A stretch of 64,000 nucleotides of DNA. It comes from Vibrio albus. Lineage in GTDB: Bacteria > Pseudomonadota > Gammaproteobacteria > Enterobacterales > Vibrionaceae. Location: the NCBI RefSeq assembly GCF_003144035.1, contig NZ_QFWT01000007.1, positions 177,084 through 241,083 on the forward strand, given 5' to 3'. The position numbers were made by a program, and so were the translations under genes. Under the pieces are notes generated by a model. The model was given only the letters and a program-made list of their open reading frames with translations, did no database searches and had not been told where the DNA came from. Shown in pieces: positions 8,338-16,963 of this stretch. Within the stretch, counting starts at the first letter, position 1. Each line of letters begins with the position of its first letter.

Positions 8338-9300
8338 ATGAGTGAAAACAATAAACCAGAAGCATGGGAAAAAGACATGATTAAAGATCTGGTCTTTACC
8401 CTCCATAAGGAACAGGTAAAAGACAGAAGATGGCGAAGAGGGATTCAGTTGATTCGCTCCCTTGGCTTTGTCCTTATGATAGTTGCATTTCTAACCGTAG
8501 CTTCAAATCCAGGAGGACTACCTTGGCAGACATCCAAAGCTGACACTCCACATGTTGCATTCATTAATATCAAAGGAGAAATCGCTGCGGGTTCACTTGC
8601 AGATGAAGATCATCTAATACCTTCCATTCAGGCTGCTTTCAAAAATCCCCATGCAAAAGCTGTCGTTCTACGAATAAACAGTCCTGGTGGAAGCCCTGTG
8701 CAAGCAGGTCGAATATACGAAGAGATTCAAGCTCAAAAAGCAGAATACCCAGAAAAACAAGTTATCGCTGTAATTGATGATATCGGTGCATCTGGTGGCT
8801 ATTACATCGCCGTGGCCGCAGACAAAATTTATGCGGACAAAGCAAGTATGGTTGGCTCTATTGGTGTCATCAGTTCTGGCTTCGGATTTACCGGGCTCAT
8901 GGAAAAATTGGGTATTGAAAGACGAGCTATAACATCTGGTGAAAACAAAGCTTTGTTAGACCCATTCTCCCCTCTTTCAGAAGAGATAACTAGCTTCTGG
9001 AAGGAAGTGCTATCGAAAACCCACCAGCAGTTCATCGAGCGAGTAAAAGAGAGCCGTGGTGAACGACTCAAAGCCGATCCAAAAGTGTTCTCTGGATTGA
9101 TCTGGAATGGAGAGCAAGCACTTGAGATTGGGTTAATTGATGGTTTAGGAAGCCTACACTCTATTTCTCGCAATGTTATAGAAGAAACAAACCTCGTTGA
9201 TTACTCACCAAGTGAAGACATCGTTAAGCGCTTAACACAACGCGCAAAAATGGAAGCTTCAACCCTGATTCATGAATTGGCAACTGTAAAAGTTTACTAA
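8338..9300 (+). CDS. S49 family signal-peptide peptidase-like serine protease
   Basis: 320 aa, SppA/SohB type. One TM segment (about 43-56) anchors a periplasmic protease domain. The NSPGG motif is at 114-118, the Ser152 nucleophile in GASGGYY and a candidate catalytic Lys near 204 (SGENKALLDPF); S49 enzymes use a Ser-Lys dyad. The short single-domain length matches SohB or the SppA 36K type rather than E. coli SppA (about 618 aa). It is followed at 12 bp by the DsbA-like gene, so a periplasmic quality-control pair is plausible. Confidence 0.9.
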   Translation: MSENNKPEAWEKDMIKDLVFTLHKEQVKDRRWRRGIQLIRSLGFVLMIVAFLTVASNPGGLPWQTSKADTPHVAFINIKGEIAAGSLADEDHLIPSIQAAFKNPHAKAVVLRINSPGGSPVQAGRIYEEIQAQKAEYPEKQVIAVIDDIGASGGYYIAVAADKIYADKASMVGSIGVISSGFGFTGLMEKLGIERRAITSGENKALLDPFSPLSEEITSFWKEVLSKTHQQFIERVKESRGERLKADPKVFSGLIWNGEQALEIGLIDGLGSLHSISRNVIEETNLVDYSPSEDIVKRLTQRAKMEASTLIHELATVKVY

Positions 9301-9312
9301 GGACAAAATGTA

Positions 9313-10188
9313 ATGTCAGAACAAACCACACCACAACAACAAAAATCATTCAGTCCAATGCAGAAAAAGCTACTGGCCGTTGGTGCTGCTATGACCCTAA
9401 TTTTGGGAGCGTCTGTCGCTACAGTGGGATATCAAATTTACCAGACCAAAGAGTTGCTCATTCAAGAGCGCGATTCTCTCCAGTCGAAGATTACTCAACT
9501 AGAAAGTGACTATCGCTTTAAATCAGAAGAGCGCTTTAACAATGCAGTTCAAAAAGCACTGGAACATTTCGTTCAACAGAAACGCGAACAGGATATTCAG
9601 GCTAAATACGCAAAATACGAATCAGCTCCCGAACAAGTGCCTGACGATAAACGCATATATGGAAACCTGAACGCTCGATTCACGCTGGTGGAATTTTCTG
9701 ACCTGGAGTGTCCGTTCTGCAAAAAATTCCACGACACACCAAAAGAAGTGGTGGATGCAAGTAACGGGAATATCAACTGGCAATGGAAACATCTGCCATT
9801 GAGTTTTCATAACCCAGCGGCAGAAAAAGAAGCGTTAGCAGCGGAATGTGTTGCTGAACAAAAAGGCAACCGTGGATTCTGGGTGTTCTTAGACGAAGTA
9901 TTTGCCAAATCACAAGGCAATGGTGGTGGAGTGCCTAATTTGGCAGAAGTTATTGAGAGTGTTGGTGCCGATGCTTCCCTAGTTCGAGAGTGTTTAGCTT
10001 CTGGCCGTTACGACCTGAAAATAGCAGCAGATGTGAAGCAAGCTACTGAAAATGGCATTTCAGGTACACCAGCGACTTTCATCGTAGATAACCAAACTGG
10101 GAAAACTCAGCTTATTCGTGGGGCACAGCCATCACAAGCTATCGCGGCCATCATTCGAAAAATGATGATTGAATCCGAAAACAACTAA
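9313..10188 (+). CDS. Membrane-anchored DsbA-like thiol-disulfide oxidoreductase
   Basis: 291 aa. TM segment at about 20-40, a coiled-coil-like stretch at 45-100, then a thioredoxin-fold domain. The active site is C133-P-F-C136 in SDLECPFCKKFH, and the cis-proline loop is GISGTPATF near 250. CPFC and the overall layout fit the DsbA/Com1/BdbD group (DSBA family), which acts on disulfides in the periplasm. Conjugative elements often carry such enzymes to fold pilus and channel proteins. It probably shares a transcript with the S49 peptidase gene. Confidence 0.85.
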   Translation: MSEQTTPQQQKSFSPMQKKLLAVGAAMTLILGASVATVGYQIYQTKELLIQERDSLQSKITQLESDYRFKSEERFNNAVQKALEHFVQQKREQDIQAKYAKYESAPEQVPDDKRIYGNLNARFTLVEFSDLECPFCKKFHDTPKEVVDASNGNINWQWKHLPLSFHNPAAEKEALAAECVAEQKGNRGFWVFLDEVFAKSQGNGGGVPNLAEVIESVGADASLVRECLASGRYDLKIAADVKQATENGISGTPATFIVDNQTGKTQLIRGAQPSQAIAAIIRKMMIESENN

Positions 10189-10206
10189 CAACAGAGGATG
10201 TAATTG

Positions 10207-11781
10207 ATGTTAAGAAGAACAGCTTTAGCAGCTGCTCTACTATCAGTGTTGGCAGGATGTGGTGGTTCCAGTGGAGGCACTGGAACTACTTCCAATGGCA
10301 ATGGTAGTGAAAGCAATAACCAAGACAACTCAACAGAAACAACAACGGTCGCTAAGCGAGAATGGCAAAAAGAAGTGTTACTGAGCTCTCCAACAAGAGA
10401 TGCAACACTTCCTGTCATCCAGCTACAAAACGAAAATGGTTCGGCTGTTCTATACAGTGCCTGGGTCGAAGAAGCCAACAATGACAAACCGGATGAGCTA
10501 TATGCTTCTGTAGCCCCTATCGAAGACTATGCGAATGGCAATGTACCTAACAAAGTCAAGATAAGTGCCGATATTGGTGAAATACTAAGATCAGACTGGC
10601 AACCATTCATTGTCGATGAAAACCACTACAAGAGCTCTGTTCAAATGAGCCTTTCAAATCATGGTAATGCCTATATTACATGGGTACAGAGAGACAATAG
10701 TAACAACCAGAAACTGAACGTTTCCTATTACGACGCAACAACACAAGAATGGTCCCCACCATTAGAAGTTGATCATGTACTTATGACTGACGCGGCAGCT
10801 ACGAATGAGGAAAGTCGAGTAAAAATCACCGACAACACTCTCTTCACTGACCCGTCAGGACAAAGCATCGTTATCTGGCAAACTCCGATTTTTGGCTCCG
10901 ATACAAATGCATTGGCAATAGCCTGGTTAAGCAACGACGGCACAAAAGCCAATATCATTGCAACGACAGAACTTTCGAGAAATATAAAAACAAACAGTGA
11001 CGGTGAAGTTAAAAGTGCTATCTCGATACATTCAGTAGAAACTTCTCCTGGCGTACTTGAAATCCTAAGTATCGAAAAGGGCGCTGATGATGAAAATGAT
11101 GTCCTAGCCAAACATACCGTCAAACTTGGTCCATTCAATACGCCTGTAGTGGAACGCAGCGTTATTGATGATGATGGAGTCAAGAGTGGTTTAGCATCTA
11201 TCAACACTAACCTTACTAGCTATGCGCTATGGTCTGAAAGCCGAGGGTCGGGTTCTTCTGACCTAATCGGCGTAACATGGCGTAGTGACAACAATGGTTA
11301 CTCTCCTATCTCAGGCATTCCCAATATAAGTGCCGATGCAGGGCAAGCTAGCTTAACCAGTACCAATGGAGATGTTCATGCTGTGTGGCGTCAACGCGAC
11401 AATGTTGTTGGCAATACCATCAGAACAGAGAAGCTAATGTTTGCCACATTAGAACAATCCATAGCAAGTAACGTCACAGAGCTCAATTCAAACGGTGCTA
11501 TATATCCACGTTTGTTTTCTGGAAATGACGACAAGTTATATACAACTTGGAATGGCGAGTACTTCCATATCAAAGAGGCATACATCGAATCTGGAGATAT
11601 CCATTGGCAAGAAACATATCGTCCATCCTGTGACCCAACAACAGCGATTGATGACCTCTTGTGTGGTCTAGGTGTGCGGGAACGGTACAGCGCGATGGTC
11701 GATGGAGATTATGGTGCAATGTCATGGCTGAAAGATGTAAATGGCACAAAGTCAGTATTTATCTCTATCAGCACAAATTGA
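10207..11781 (+). CDS. Large predicted lipoprotein, possible beta-propeller
   Basis: 524 aa from ATG 10207 (a TTG lies one codon earlier). Lipobox LAGC near residue 18 is followed by a Gly/Ser/Asn-rich linker of about 40 residues, typical of surface lipoproteins. The rest is rich in Trp-bearing strands spaced along the protein (AYITWVQRD, SIVIWQTPI, SYALWSESRG, VHAVWRQRD, LYTTWNGEY), as in beta-propellers of the sialidase kind, but I see no Asp-box series. Function unknown; a cell-surface role is likely. The dispersed palindrome overlaps its stop codon and a terminator follows. Confidence 0.75.
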   Translation: MLRRTALAAALLSVLAGCGGSSGGTGTTSNGNGSESNNQDNSTETTTVAKREWQKEVLLSSPTRDATLPVIQLQNENGSAVLYSAWVEEANNDKPDELYASVAPIEDYANGNVPNKVKISADIGEILRSDWQPFIVDENHYKSSVQMSLSNHGNAYITWVQRDNSNNQKLNVSYYDATTQEWSPPLEVDHVLMTDAAATNEESRVKITDNTLFTDPSGQSIVIWQTPIFGSDTNALAIAWLSNDGTKANIIATTELSRNIKTNSDGEVKSAISIHSVETSPGVLEILSIEKGADDENDVLAKHTVKLGPFNTPVVERSVIDDDGVKSGLASINTNLTSYALWSESRGSGSSDLIGVTWRSDNNGYSPISGIPNISADAGQASLTSTNGDVHAVWRQRDNVVGNTIRTEKLMFATLEQSIASNVTELNSNGAIYPRLFSGNDDKLYTTWNGEYFHIKEAYIESGDIHWQETYRPSCDPTTAIDDLLCGLGVRERYSAMVDGDYGAMSWLKDVNGTKSVFISISTN

Positions 11782-11799
11782 CTTTCACATGTGAAAGCG
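11780..11799. promoter_or_regulatory. Dispersed palindrome, copy 2
   Basis: GACTTTCACATGTGAAAGCG: the perfect core with the last flanking bases degenerate. It overlaps the TGA of the lipoprotein gene and directly precedes a terminator hairpin. Confidence 0.8.
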
Positions 11800-11823
11800 G
11801 CCCCAGTAATTGGGGCCTTTTTG
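11799..11823 (+). terminator. Rho-independent terminator
   Basis: GGCCCC, short loop AGTAATT, GGGGCC, then TTTTTG. It ends the S49/Dsb/lipoprotein transcription unit. Confidence 0.8.
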
Positions 11824-11928
11824 ATTGGAGACTACTAAGTCCCCATCCAAAAAGGGCTTCTGGTTCAACGATGACAGTATCCGTCACAGCTATGGATCGG
11901 AATTAAATGAAAAAACAACCTAAAAACA

Positions 11929-11946
11929 ACTTTCACATGTGAAAGT
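11929..11946. promoter_or_regulatory. Dispersed palindrome, copy 3
   Basis: ACTTTCACATGTGAAAGT, a perfect 18-bp palindrome 20 bp upstream of the next gene. It abuts the repeated leader motif at 11916-11932, so here it lies in a likely promoter or leader. Confidence 0.8.
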
Positions 11947-11965
11947 GGAATAGGTAAGGAGTGTT

Positions 11966-12388
11966 ATGAAACCACAAATGATGATAAAAATGGCAGCAGC
12001 CTACATGATGGCATCAGCTGTAATTTGGAGTGCTGGAGTATGGTTACTAGAACTACCCTCGCCTCTTGGTACTCAAACATGGACGACGTGGTTGGGAGGT
12101 CCAATTTTAGTTCTAGTATGCGCATCTTTCATTTCGTACTTGCTTGTAACCTATCACTCAACTGGATTGCTCTTCACTAAAATTTGGATGCTGTGCAATG
12201 TCTGCTTGTCTGGGTACAGCCTATTCATGACGTTCAATGATCTAATGCTGGCTGGTGGATGTTTAGCGATTCTCTTAGGGTCTCTTTGGTTCTTGAAGGA
12301 ACTGGAGCGACCAGAAATGAAAGGGGCCTATACCGCTATTTCGGCATTACACAAACAAATGTGGAATGCTCTATCAGGACAACAGTAA
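11966..12388 (+). CDS. Four-TM membrane protein, unknown
   Basis: 140 aa with hydrophobic segments near residues 8-27, 38-60, 66-90 and 92-112. AAGGAG precedes the ATG. No family recognised. The downstream nuclease gene starts 10 bp after its stop, so they likely form an operon. Confidence 0.65.
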   Translation: MKPQMMIKMAAAYMMASAVIWSAGVWLLELPSPLGTQTWTTWLGGPILVLVCASFISYLLVTYHSTGLLFTKIWMLCNVCLSGYSLFMTFNDLMLAGGCLAILLGSLWFLKELERPEMKGAYTAISALHKQMWNALSGQQ

Positions 12389-12398
12389 GGAATTAATC

Positions 12399-12908
12399 AT
12401 GCTTAAAAAAATTCTAACTACCACCCTTCTCTACTTCGTTTTTAATGCACCAATTATGGCTGAAACCTTTTATGGGAAGGTGGTACGAGTCAGCGATGGT
12501 GACACTATAAAAGTCCTCACAGATGCCTCATGCACTGGCACCTATCAGTGTACCGATGGTAAAAAAGAACACCGTATTAGACTTGCAGAAATCGACACAC
12601 CCGAGTCGAAACAACCCTGGGGAAAGAAAGCAAAACAAGCCCTTCTTTCTATAGTGGGTGGGAAAGTCGTTCGTGTAGAACAAACCGACGTTGATCGTTA
12701 TGGCCGCATTGTTGGTCATATCTACGTCGATGATTTGTGGGTAAACGGACAACTGGTAAAAACGGGTAACGCATGGGTATACAGGCGGTATGCAAAAAGC
12801 ACTGAACTGTTTTCTTACGAGCAAGAGGCAAAACAGAATGGTGTAGGCTTATGGGCATTGCCGGAGGCAGAAAGAATGCCACCTTGGGAATGGAGACGTA
12901 AAAAGTGA
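12399..12908 (+). CDS. Secreted staphylococcal-nuclease-like (SNase/TNase) protein
   Basis: 169 aa from ATG 12399, preceded by AAGGA. A signal peptide (about residues 1-20, ending IMAET) sends it to the periplasm. SNase landmarks are V-x-D-G-D-T (about 29-34), RIRLAEIDTPES with the catalytic Arg-Glu-Asp cluster (about 62-73) and a second Arg/Glu region DRYGRIVGHIY (about 105). Extra cysteines near residues 42 and 48 may form a disulfide. SNase proteins cut DNA and RNA without sequence specificity. Plasmid copies are common near transfer genes. The next gene overlaps by 4 bp. Confidence 0.85.
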   Translation: MLKKILTTTLLYFVFNAPIMAETFYGKVVRVSDGDTIKVLTDASCTGTYQCTDGKKEHRIRLAEIDTPESKQPWGKKAKQALLSIVGGKVVRVEQTDVDRYGRIVGHIYVDDLWVNGQLVKTGNAWVYRRYAKSTELFSYEQEAKQNGVGLWALPEAERMPPWEWRRKK

Positions 12909-13420
12909 AACTATCCATTAACAACCAACTGGGTAGGGATGTAAGCACATTGGCTTTGAATGTATTTGGTATTTTTGTCTATATCAGCCTGATCCGGATA
13001 TACCTCCACCAGCTGACGCTTCCAGAGCCACTACTTTTTGCTCTTATGTTCTCCCTTGTATTCAATATCTACTATGAGTTTAAAGCGGGGATATCCCGCT
13101 TAACCCATGTAAGAATACTGTGTACCATCATTATCTTTTGTGTTGCGGCATTCCTTGCCCAAGAGATTAGAGGTGTCTATCTAACAACTATGACCGAACT
13201 TACAAACTACGAGAACGCAGAAGAACTCATAGGGCAAGAGTACTTAAAAGCTGCTCAAAATAGAGTTGTTGGTTACGGTGGGTGTTTTGCAGTTGGTTTG
13301 GTAACGGCGAGAATGTTGCTCTACAAAATCTTAGTTAACGTGGCAAGTAGAGTTTTGGTATTGCCTAACTATCGCGGTAACGTTTGTCCAATGTGCCAGC
13401 AACCGACACAAATCCACTAA
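12905..13420 (+). CDS. Three/four-TM membrane protein with C-terminal CxxC
   Basis: 171 aa from a GTG that overlaps the nuclease stop (GTGA). Hydrophobic segments lie near residues 15-35, 40-55, 72-92 and 122-142. A C-terminal CPMC could bind metal or form a disulfide. Probably cotranscribed with the nuclease. Function unknown. Confidence 0.6.
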   Translation: MKLSINNQLGRDVSTLALNVFGIFVYISLIRIYLHQLTLPEPLLFALMFSLVFNIYYEFKAGISRLTHVRILCTIIIFCVAAFLAQEIRGVYLTTMTELTNYENAEELIGQEYLKAAQNRVVGYGGCFAVGLVTARMLLYKILVNVASRVLVLPNYRGNVCPMCQQPTQIH

Positions 13421-13424
13421 ATCC

Positions 13425-13700
13425 TCAGCCGACTTTCACATGTGAAAGTCGGTACTTCATCATATCACCTGACGATAGAAGCCCTTTCTCCACAAAGCAT
13501 TTCATCAAAGACATACTCAAAAAAAATCGCTCTCGCTCACTAAGGTTCAAAATGTTGGCGTTATGCATTTCACGATATGCAATTACCGTCATCATACTTG
13601 CTTCAAGCGGTTCTGCTTGGCCTATTACTGCTTTAATGTCTGGCAGGCTATCTAGATCCACGCCAGGCACAGCTTCGTGCAGTGTATTTAATTTAAACAC
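13425..13700 (-). CDS. Small soluble protein, unknown
   Basis: 91 aa from a GTG at 13698-13700. Charged and helical, with no motif I know. It converges with the preceding operon and its 3' end contains palindrome copy 4. The ribosome site is weak, so the gene call is moderate. Confidence 0.5.
   Translation of the reverse strand: MFKLNTLHEAVPGVDLDSLPDIKAVIGQAEPLEASMMTVIAYREMHNANILNLSERERFFLSMSLMKCFVEKGLLSSGDMMKYRLSHVKVG
13429..13452. promoter_or_regulatory. Dispersed palindrome, copy 4 (longest, 24 bp)
   Basis: A perfect 24-bp palindrome: CCGA plus the CTTTCACATGTGAAAG core plus TCGG. It lies between two convergent genes and covers the last codons of the minus-strand gene that ends at 13425. 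Confidence 0.85.
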
Positions 13701-13784
13701 TAATATTTACCCAATAAATAAGTTGCTTTCAAAGGTTCACGATAAGTAATAGTTAATATAGTAGATCTTATCAATGAACATAAA

Positions 13785-13801
13785 ATGTTCTGTCAGAACA
13801 T
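13785..13801. promoter_or_regulatory. Inverted repeat ATGTTCTG-T-CAGAACAT (candidate operator)
   Basis: Perfect 8-bp arms around one central base, in intergenic DNA upstream of the methyltransferase operon and of the divergent 91-aa gene. The form is that of a dimeric repressor site; the repressor is unknown. Confidence 0.55.
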
Positions 13802-13840
13802 CGCAAGGATCTCATTATAGATAAAGAAGATCCAACTCGC

Positions 13841-13858
13841 ACTTTCACATGTGAAAGT
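13841..13858. promoter_or_regulatory. Dispersed palindrome, copy 5
   Basis: ACTTTCACATGTGAAAGT, perfect over 18 bp, in intergenic DNA 220 bp upstream of the next gene. Confidence 0.8.
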
Positions 13859-14079
13859 CTGTGGCATAAGTTGGCAGGAATCTCATATTTTACAAAACGT
13901 TACCCTAGCTAAGTCGCCATAAACTCAACAATGAATCACTTTAAAGAGCTCCCATTATCCAATTAGTTCAATTCCATCGAAGAGATATACCGACATCTCT
14001 ACAGGATTTAGATATTGCCATTTCATTTAAAGAACTATAAAATGATTCTATGAATTATTAATATTGGTCTGGAGCATAA

Positions 14080-14343
14080 ATGAAACCAAACATGCAGGGG
14101 CAGCTGGAGCTTTTCCATGTGGAAGAAGCTTATGCACAAGCTGATGGTCCAATGACCAATGCCGAGCTATATGCGAAGGTAGCAAGTATAGCCGGGCTAT
14201 CAGAGGCTGAAATCAATACTAAAGCCGAAATCGGCAAAGCCAAGGCACAACACAGCCCTATCAAAAGAAAAATTCGTTGGTTTCAGCAAACATTAAAGTC
14301 CATGAATATCATCCAAAAAGTGGACGGTGAGCGTGGCGTATAG
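14080..14343 (+). CDS. Small helical protein upstream of a methyltransferase gene
   Basis: 87 aa, soluble and helical with a basic C-terminal half (SPIKRKIRWFQQTLKS) that could bind DNA as a winged-helix-like module. It sits 39 bp upstream of the methyltransferase gene on the same strand, and a possible 22-codon frame bridges the gap. It may be a specificity or regulatory partner. Not a family I recognise. Confidence 0.6.
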   Translation: MKPNMQGQLELFHVEEAYAQADGPMTNAELYAKVASIAGLSEAEINTKAEIGKAKAQHSPIKRKIRWFQQTLKSMNIIQKVDGERGV

Positions 14344-14382
14344 AAGCTGGCAAACAAAAATAAAAAAGGGCTTCATGAAGCA

Positions 14383-15333
14383 ATGGGCGAAGTAAAGCTT
14401 GTCGCATATTCAACAAATCTAGGCATCGCTATTTGGGGAAATAGCAAAAAGGTATTCACAGAGCTTGGAGAACCGATCCACCTTTGTGTGACATCCCCTC
14501 CGTATCCTTTAAAAATCGAGCGCGGGTATGGGAATGTTAGTGAACAGGCATGGGTGGACTTTATCACCGAGTCTTTGGAACCAATTGTAGAAAACTTGGT
14601 GCCAGGGGGTTCTGTGGTACTCAACGTGAGTAACGACATTTTTGAAAGTAAACGCCCTTCGCGTTCAACTTACCTTGAACGTATGGTCTTAGCTCTAAAT
14701 GATCGATTAGGGCTTTCATTAATGGACCGTTGGCCCTGGATAAACACATCCAAGCCACCAGCTCCAACCCAATGGGCTTGCGTTAACCGTATGCAGCTTT
14801 GTTCCGCGTGGGAACCTGTTTACTGGTTTACGAACGATCCAGACCGAGTTCGCTCTGATAACCGAAGAGTTTTGGTAGAGCACACTGAGCAACATAAGAA
14901 ATTACTCGAACAAGGGGGCGATAGTCGTATCGCTACTTACGGTGATGGTGCTTACCGATTAAGAGGGAATGCCTTTTCCAATAAAACGCAAGGCAAGATC
15001 CCTAAAAACATAATCCAACGAGGTCATCGTTGTGCTGATACATCAGCAGTAAGGAAGATAGCCAAGGAATTGGGTTTACCACCACACCCTGCAATGTTTC
15101 CTACAGACATTCCATCATTCGCTATTGAGTTCCTAACCAATGAAGATGAGCTGGTGGTTGATCTCTTTTCTGGTAGCAATAAAACCGGACTGGCAGCGGA
15201 GAGAGCGGGGCGACGTTGGGTTGCATGTGACTTAATTTTAGAGTACGTGCGAACACAAGCTGAGTTGTTTAGCTCGTTTGCTGGCTTTTGGATGAATCCT
15301 GCTTTGGCCTGTGTCGGTCGAAGTGTTAAATAA
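14383..15333 (+). CDS. DNA methyltransferase (beta-class, N4-cytosine or N6-adenine)
   Basis: 316 aa. Catalytic motif IV is TSPPYPL (about 38-43) near the N-terminus and the AdoMet-binding motif I, VVDLFSGSNKTGLAAERAG, is near residue 258. This permuted order (IV before I) is the beta class. SPPY is typical of N4-cytosine enzymes and also occurs in N6-adenine ones, so the target base is open. No restriction gene lies beside it, so it is an orphan methylase that may protect the plasmid from host restriction on entry. Confidence 0.85.
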   Translation: MGEVKLVAYSTNLGIAIWGNSKKVFTELGEPIHLCVTSPPYPLKIERGYGNVSEQAWVDFITESLEPIVENLVPGGSVVLNVSNDIFESKRPSRSTYLERMVLALNDRLGLSLMDRWPWINTSKPPAPTQWACVNRMQLCSAWEPVYWFTNDPDRVRSDNRRVLVEHTEQHKKLLEQGGDSRIATYGDGAYRLRGNAFSNKTQGKIPKNIIQRGHRCADTSAVRKIAKELGLPPHPAMFPTDIPSFAIEFLTNEDELVVDLFSGSNKTGLAAERAGRRWVACDLILEYVRTQAELFSSFAGFWMNPALACVGRSVK

Positions 15334-15358
15334 ACTCGTGATTACTGGAGAGTACATT

Positions 15359-15601
15359 ATGAACAAACCTTCAAACACACCAAGCACACTGGTTGTATCC
15401 ATGCTTTGTATTTTAGTCCTGGCTCTGGAGTTTGCTGCTGTAACCCATTTTACTGGTTCTACTTCACCTTTAGATTGGGATCGCATCACGCTTATCTCCG
15501 TTGCTTATTTAGCCGCAAGCACCATCTTAGGTGCCACATTTTGCTTGGTTAAAAGCAAGTTGCGTTTCAATACTCTGCAACATCAAAAAAATCTGGGATA
15601 G
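15359..15601 (+). CDS. Small two-TM protein, unknown
   Basis: 80 aa from ATG 15359 with GGAG upstream. Hydrophobic segments lie near 10-30 and 43-63, with a short basic tail. It lies 25 bp downstream of the methyltransferase stop and is probably in the same unit. Confidence 0.55.
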   Translation: MNKPSNTPSTLVVSMLCILVLALEFAAVTHFTGSTSPLDWDRITLISVAYLAASTILGATFCLVKSKLRFNTLQHQKNLG

Positions 15602-15658
15602 CAAGAATGCCAGAGCAATGTGATAAAGCAGGACTAAGCCGTTGGTGCAATAACCAGG

Positions 15659-16030
15659 ATGTTCGACAGGTTCAGCAAAGGGCCTGTCGTACATATGTGT
15701 AGTGAGTATGATTTCGACCATGCTGTTGGTTATATCGTTCAAGTACGAGAGAAGCGTGACGCATATGGCTCTGAACAATATCTTGTGCGTCATCCAAATG
15801 GAGAGCTACACACACATGAAAACCAATCCTTCTGGCTACTAAACGAAGAGCATCAAGGGCAAGCTTTAGCTTTATTTGCCCAAAAGCCAACAGAAGAGGG
15901 GAGCGATACTGTTTACACGGTAGCCGAAGGTTTTCCAGAATCCGGCTATATCATTCCTTTTAAAAAAGGTGCGCCAGAGAGCGAAAATCAGCATCTAACT
16001 ATGGCAATTACTATCACGGAGAACAAATAG
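15659..16030 (+). CDS. Small soluble protein, unknown (start uncertain)
   Basis: 123 aa from ATG 15659, or 111 aa from ATG 15695; neither has a strong ribosome site. The central part (AVGYIVQVREKRDAYGSEQYLVRHPNGELHTHENQSF is the region; key residues are the HP and HTHENQ) looks like a beta-rich ligand-binding fold. No family recognised. Confidence 0.5.
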   Translation: MFDRFSKGPVVHMCSEYDFDHAVGYIVQVREKRDAYGSEQYLVRHPNGELHTHENQSFWLLNEEHQGQALALFAQKPTEEGSDTVYTVAEGFPESGYIIPFKKGAPESENQHLTMAITITENK

Positions 16031-16031
16031 A

Positions 16032-16214
16032 ATGGACCCTAAAAAGAAAGAGCTTGCGGAAATGTTCATTCAGAGTTGTATTGAGCAAGGCTTAACTATG
16101 GACGAGTCAGCTGAATTGTCAGCTCATATACTCATATCAGCTGTTAGTGCAAACGGGAAAAGTCATACGAGAATTGAGATTGCCAATCTCGGCTCAGTGG
16201 AAGTAGATTGCTAA
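16032..16214 (+). CDS. 60-aa helical protein, unknown
   Basis: Starts 1 bp after the previous stop, so probably coupled. Acidic N-terminal helix, no motif. Short, but the spacing and codon use fit a real gene. Confidence 0.45.
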   Translation: MDPKKKELAEMFIQSCIEQGLTMDESAELSAHILISAVSANGKSHTRIEIANLGSVEVDC

Positions 16215-16239
16215 GGGCTCTAGGAGGCAAGGATGGCTC

Positions 16240-16614
16240 CTAGAGAATGGCAAATCCATTGCCAGCGATATCAAAGTGTTTGTTCTTCATCACCAGACCA
16301 GAAGAAGGATTAACTATAAACCGTTGCTTTTTAATAGCAGGAGTATTTGGAACGCGCTTGATTGAAGCTGTGGCCGAAAAAACAACAAACGCCAAAAGAG
16401 CAACTACGGCAACCTGCCATGAAAAGTAAGCTACGCCAGACCAAAAGACGACCATTACTACTGCATTTTTATGAACAAGCCTAAGCAGAGGCATCAACCA
16501 GAAAACAACCGCTACGCTGATTACAGCCAAACCCCATTGATTATCGTTAGTTTCAATCATAGCAACGCCAAGAAGAATCACTGCTAAAGCAACTAGGTTA
16601 AGTATGTGTCTCAT
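16240..16614 (-). CDS. Membrane protein, unknown
   Basis: 124 aa. GGAG lies 6 bases before the ATG. Three or four hydrophobic segments in residues 1-85, then a basic C-terminal tail. It converges with the preceding operon. Function unknown. Confidence 0.6.
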   Translation of the reverse strand: MRHILNLVALAVILLGVAMIETNDNQWGLAVISVAVVFWLMPLLRLVHKNAVVMVVFWSGVAYFSWQVAVVALLAFVVFSATASIKRVPNTPAIKKQRFIVNPSSGLVMKNKHFDIAGNGFAIL

Positions 16615-16745
16615 TTTTCGTCTCCTTAATTGACTCTGGAAAGCTATCTCGGCATCACCGTCAAGCCCTCATTCAATTCAACTTACACTTCCATAATATC
16701 ATGGAATTAAAAAATGCAACCGTGACCCAGAAACACGCTTAGCCC

Positions 16746-16763
16746 ACTTTCACATGTGAAAGT
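16746..16763. promoter_or_regulatory. Dispersed palindrome, copy 6 (beside the replication origin)
   Basis: ACTTTCACATGTGAAAGT, perfect over 18 bp. It lies about 35 bp ahead of the first iteron, so the factor that binds it may affect replication. Confidence 0.8.
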
Positions 16764-16797
16764 CTTATGTAGCAATGCCTAAGAGCGTGATCTGGCT

Positions 16798-16927
16798 TTT
16801 CCTAAAATTAAGGTATGGTCGAACATTTCCTAAAATTAAGCTATAACGTGAAATGTAAAGCGTTCTATTGTCCTTTTTTAAGGTATAAATCACATCTATT
16901 TGGCTTGTTTTCCTCTTTTTAAGGTAT
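16798..16927 (+). repeat. Upstream iteron array (four units) before the initiator gene
   Basis: Units of TTTCCTAAAATTAAG(G/C)TAT at 16798-16816 and 16826-16844, and two degenerate units, TCCTTTTTTAAGGTAT at 16871-16886 and TTTCCTCTTTTTAAGGTAT at 16908-16927. They fill the promoter region of the initiator gene. In iteron plasmids such copies let the Rep protein repress its own synthesis. Confidence 0.8.
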
Positions 16928-16963
16928 GTGGTATGCTTCAAAAAAACATTACGGTATTAAAAA

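Larger units (their letters stand above)
13701..14079. other. Intergenic region with two palindromic sites
   Basis: No gene is seen. It contains a 17-bp inverted repeat at 13785-13801 and dispersed palindrome copy 5, listed separately, and is likely control DNA for the flanking genes. Confidence 0.5.
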
